Part shown: in pieces, positions 61,301 through 64,000 of the stretch | Numbering within the stretch: the stretch's first letter is position 1 | How the letters are laid out: each line of letters opens with the position of its first letter | Source of the DNA: Lunularia cruciata | Taxonomy: Eukaryota > Streptophyta > Marchantiopsida > Lunulariales > Lunulariaceae | Direction: 5' to 3' | Length of the DNA: 64,000 nt | NCBI GenBank assembly: GCA_948567375.1 | Contig: OX419755.1 | Span: 83,284,218-83,348,217 of the forward strand | Notes under the pieces: generated by a model | What the model was told of the DNA's origin: nothing | The model's input: only the letters and a program-made list of their open reading frames with translations | The model's database searches: none | Program-made: the position numbers and the translations under genes

Positions 61301-63250
61301 TACCATGTAGTTACTCAATACCAACAATATAATAGAATATAAATCATAGCTATGATGAGAGAGCTTAAGATAGAAGAGAGTTCTCAAGAATTAAAAAAAA
61401 AGATTGAAAGGAAATGATCATTGAAGTAAGTACATGGCCAAGAAGCTTAAGTGAATTAGCAAACTTGCTACTTTCAAAAGGCTTTCTCCTTATGTCTTGC
61501 ATGCACTATGTTGGTATACCAACTTAAAGCATTTTTTGGGGAAGAAGTTCCTACAAAATAAGATAGAAAATTGAGAGAAAATGACCACTAATAATGCATA
61601 ATAGAATACACACAATGATCCAAAATAACAAAATTGAATGTCATATAAAATATCACCTATAAGTAGTAATAAAATAGAGGTTTGAGTAGTTGAGTGGATG
61701 ATTTGAATTTGAATCTTGCAAGCATATTACACTCATTATAGCTTTGCCGGACTCATCTTTGATCAGATTGCCTCAATCAAACTCAAATTTTCTCAAGTTT
61801 TCTTGAAGCTTGATGACTACTCACTTAATATTGTGACCTTTTGATTTCTTTGGAGTGATGACAATGATTATGCACATAAAACATATTGTTATCCCAACAT
61901 GAATTTCAATGACTAAAAATATTGGTTGTACCCAGATGTGTTGGGTCCAAGGATGTTCAAATACAGAGGTAATGTCTTTGTATTCAAAAGTGCAATACAC
62001 TTTTGCATTGCACACTAAGATGGGGTTGGTGTTTTAGCATTGTGGAAAATAAAGACTATGAGGACTGCATTGTACAAATAGGAAGGCAAATCTACATATC
62101 ACTCTTGTATATGTTTAACTTTATATATTGTTGTGGTAAGTGTGAGGAACACAAATAATATATTGTTTTATATATTGAAAACTTGTGGATTAAAGCAAAG
62201 AAAATAGAACATAGTAAAGAAAGTGGTATTTGGTACCGCTAAAGCTTGTAGTGAAAAGACCACTTCTAAACACACCTTACAATCTGACTAAAGCCATGAA
62301 GATCCACATTGATTGGAAAAAAGATTGCACTTGAGTGCATGGTACCACAAGTTAAATGTTTAAAAAAATTGTAACTAAAAGAAATATGCAAAAATGAGAT
62401 AAAATAAAGACAGGTAGAACCCTAACCGATTGAAATGACAACAAAATGAAAAGCTTGTAAGTAAAATACTAAAAAAGTATAAACCAAAAAGTAATAATCA
62501 AAACATGGAGAATATACAAAAATAAAATCAACAAAAGCACACAAATTTGGAACCTACTTCTGAGAATTTCTCCAACTCCTATCTACAAGCAATGCAATGT
62601 CTTGTAGATTTTTGAGATTGGAAAACAAAACTTTCACTTAATCATCCTCCACACTGACAAACAATTCAATATGTACAAAAACAAGATATAGATTTTAATG
62701 TAAGTGCAAGTTTTGCATTGTTTAGCAAAGGACAAAAGACCAACCTCTAGTCAAAAATATTCCCATCCAAATCTATAAAAATGTTTTTAGAATGTTGATG
62801 GAAGTAGCTACATCACAATAACTCTAAAAGCTCTATCATGTTCTTTAATATCTACATCTTATTCTAAACTGTTCCTACTCTTCCCAATCTTCTAAACATG
62901 ATGCTTACAATGAAAATACAATTTGTTGAAGACAAGTTTGTGCATTATGTCCAATAAGCTTACAGGTTTTGCAACATCTAAGTCTTCCTTATGAACTTAA
63001 TGCTTCCACCAGCTCATATTGTGAGGCATCTCTTTGTGTAGAGGACTTAACTCTGCTAACACTTTTGTTACTTTGTTGATGATTCAATATAGAGGCTTAA
63101 GGACATCCACAAGTATGATGCATTGGTGGATTCTCTAAAGCCCATGTTCAAGAAGCTATATTTCAAAGTTCATATCGTATCTACTCTATTGATGAGATGG
63201 AACTATATGATAAATCTATTAAATAGTTCTAAAAATAAGGTTTAGGCTCA
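58368..63250. other. Long AT-rich intergenic region, no gene recognised
   Basis: 58368 to about 58760 is genic in composition (5' side of the NDUFB2 gene). From 58780 on the DNA is AT-rich; small open frames (for example 60929-61183, minus) show no known domain. Much of it is probably old transposon DNA, but no family could be named. Confidence 0.45.
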
Positions 63251-63289
63251 ATAGGATTACAGGCTGAGCACTATCAATTGGTCTTGGTG

Positions 63290-64000
63290 TGATAGTCTCG
63301 CACATACTTTTAGTGTTTACCAAATTCCATATAGGATGAAAATAATCCATTGATAATAAATCTTTACCATTCTACATTTGCAAAATATGGTGCTTACAAG
63401 ACAATCCCATTGTCTTCTTGAAGGCATTGGAACAACCCTACAATTCTTCACTTCCTTCCTCATGTGCAATTCAGCAACCATTTGTGAAATTTCTTCACAA
63501 CATAGAAAGATACTCATTGGTTCACATTCTTATATAATGCTTGTTTGTGATTGTTCAAAACTTGAATACACTCCATGCCTTGTTGTGCTATGATTTTTTT
63601 GAGGGTATTCTCAAAGGAATGAGATAGTCAAATTTGAACATCCTACAAATCTTTGGTGAAGACTTTAAAGTATTGTTTTATCATCAAGTGTTGATCTTTA
63701 GCTTGAGAAAATGTAACATTTCCAAAATGAGTATACTTATTTGTCCATGTTGCTACAAAAAATTCTTTGTATACCATTTATGTTGTCCTCAAATATTTGA
63801 TCATCATTAGAATCAAGCATAAGTTTCACATGAAAACACTCCAATATGGTGAAGATTTCTAGAGTCTTTGATTGTAGCACATTTCTCCATTCACTCATGA
63901 ATGTATTCCACTCATCACCAGTCCCAAAGTACTTCTTACAATTGGCTATAACATTCTTCTAAATATGCCAAATGCAAAGAATATGTGTTGACATGGATAG
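63290..64000 (-). pseudogene. Mutator-like (MULE) transposase relic
   Basis: Read from the right edge on the minus strand: LCIWHI, then KNVIANCKKYFGTGDEWNTF and MSEWRNVLQS (about 63975-63880). Further on is a region equivalent to the W.DK..HFGN block (about 63745-63720), where a stop (TAA) follows DK. These are MULE transposase landmarks: the C-x2-H of CIWH lies in the catalytic domain. Several stops show it is dead. The element continues beyond the window; no terminal inverted repeat is in view. Confidence 0.7.

Noticed and set aside
1-64000. CRISPR arrays, bacterial operons, riboswitches
   Set aside because: The window is eukaryotic; all regular repeats are tandem duplications without spacers, and no such signals were seen.

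Overview
The window is nuclear DNA of a land plant. The intact genes have plant-type introns with GT-AG borders, and two of them match plant-specific versions of their families: a plastid CobW protein and a TMN1-type TM9SF protein. Chromodomain Ty3/gypsy elements and a LINE-like reverse-transcriptase family with a CxCG...H...C tail point to a plant with many old, decayed transposons. A bryophyte or other early-diverging plant is my inference from the transposon families and from the secreted PEBP protein; it is not proven.

Layout. Positions 1-7114 are transposon relics: the end of a gypsy pol gene carrying a PHD-finger-like tail, then a LINE-like element on the minus strand with three 316-bp tandem copies inside it. 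A nearly complete but dead chromovirus lies at 7115-12440 (+), with more gypsy debris up to about 14000. The first intact gene, a 10-exon plastid CobW/PTAC17-type GTPase, is at 15317-18898 (+). A copia relic, a gypsy 3' end with its LTR, and a second full-length chromovirus (23529-29037, minus, perfect 5-bp target duplication) follow. A LINE-like fragment lies at 31165-31955, and a secreted PEBP-family gene at 32571-34441 (+, 3 exons). About 7 kb of AT-rich DNA separates it from a 13-exon TM9SF gene at 42292-48720 (minus). Beyond that are more gypsy pieces with a large inverted repeat (52.3-54.2 kb), a 5S-rRNA-like sequence (55335-55450), a single-exon complex I subunit gene (NDUFB2 type, 58143-58367, minus), and a Mutator-like transposase relic at the right edge.

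The four host genes are unrelated in function (plastid metal chaperone GTPase, secreted lipid/ligand-binding fold, endomembrane sorting, mitochondrial complex I) and show no cluster logic. The most notable signals are: (1) canonical heat-shock elements at a fixed distance upstream of the TATA box in the chromovirus LTRs; (2) a short dispersed sequence that proves to be the 3' tail of the LINE-like family, including a 45-bp insertion with a perfect 18-bp target duplication; (3) a PHD finger in place of a chromodomain in one gypsy lineage; (4) a 5S-rRNA-like sequence; (5) an 18-nt microexon and an unusual C-terminus in the TM9SF gene. All transposon reading frames are broken, mostly by stops where the family has Gln, Arg or Trp, as expected from C-to-T decay of methylated DNA.
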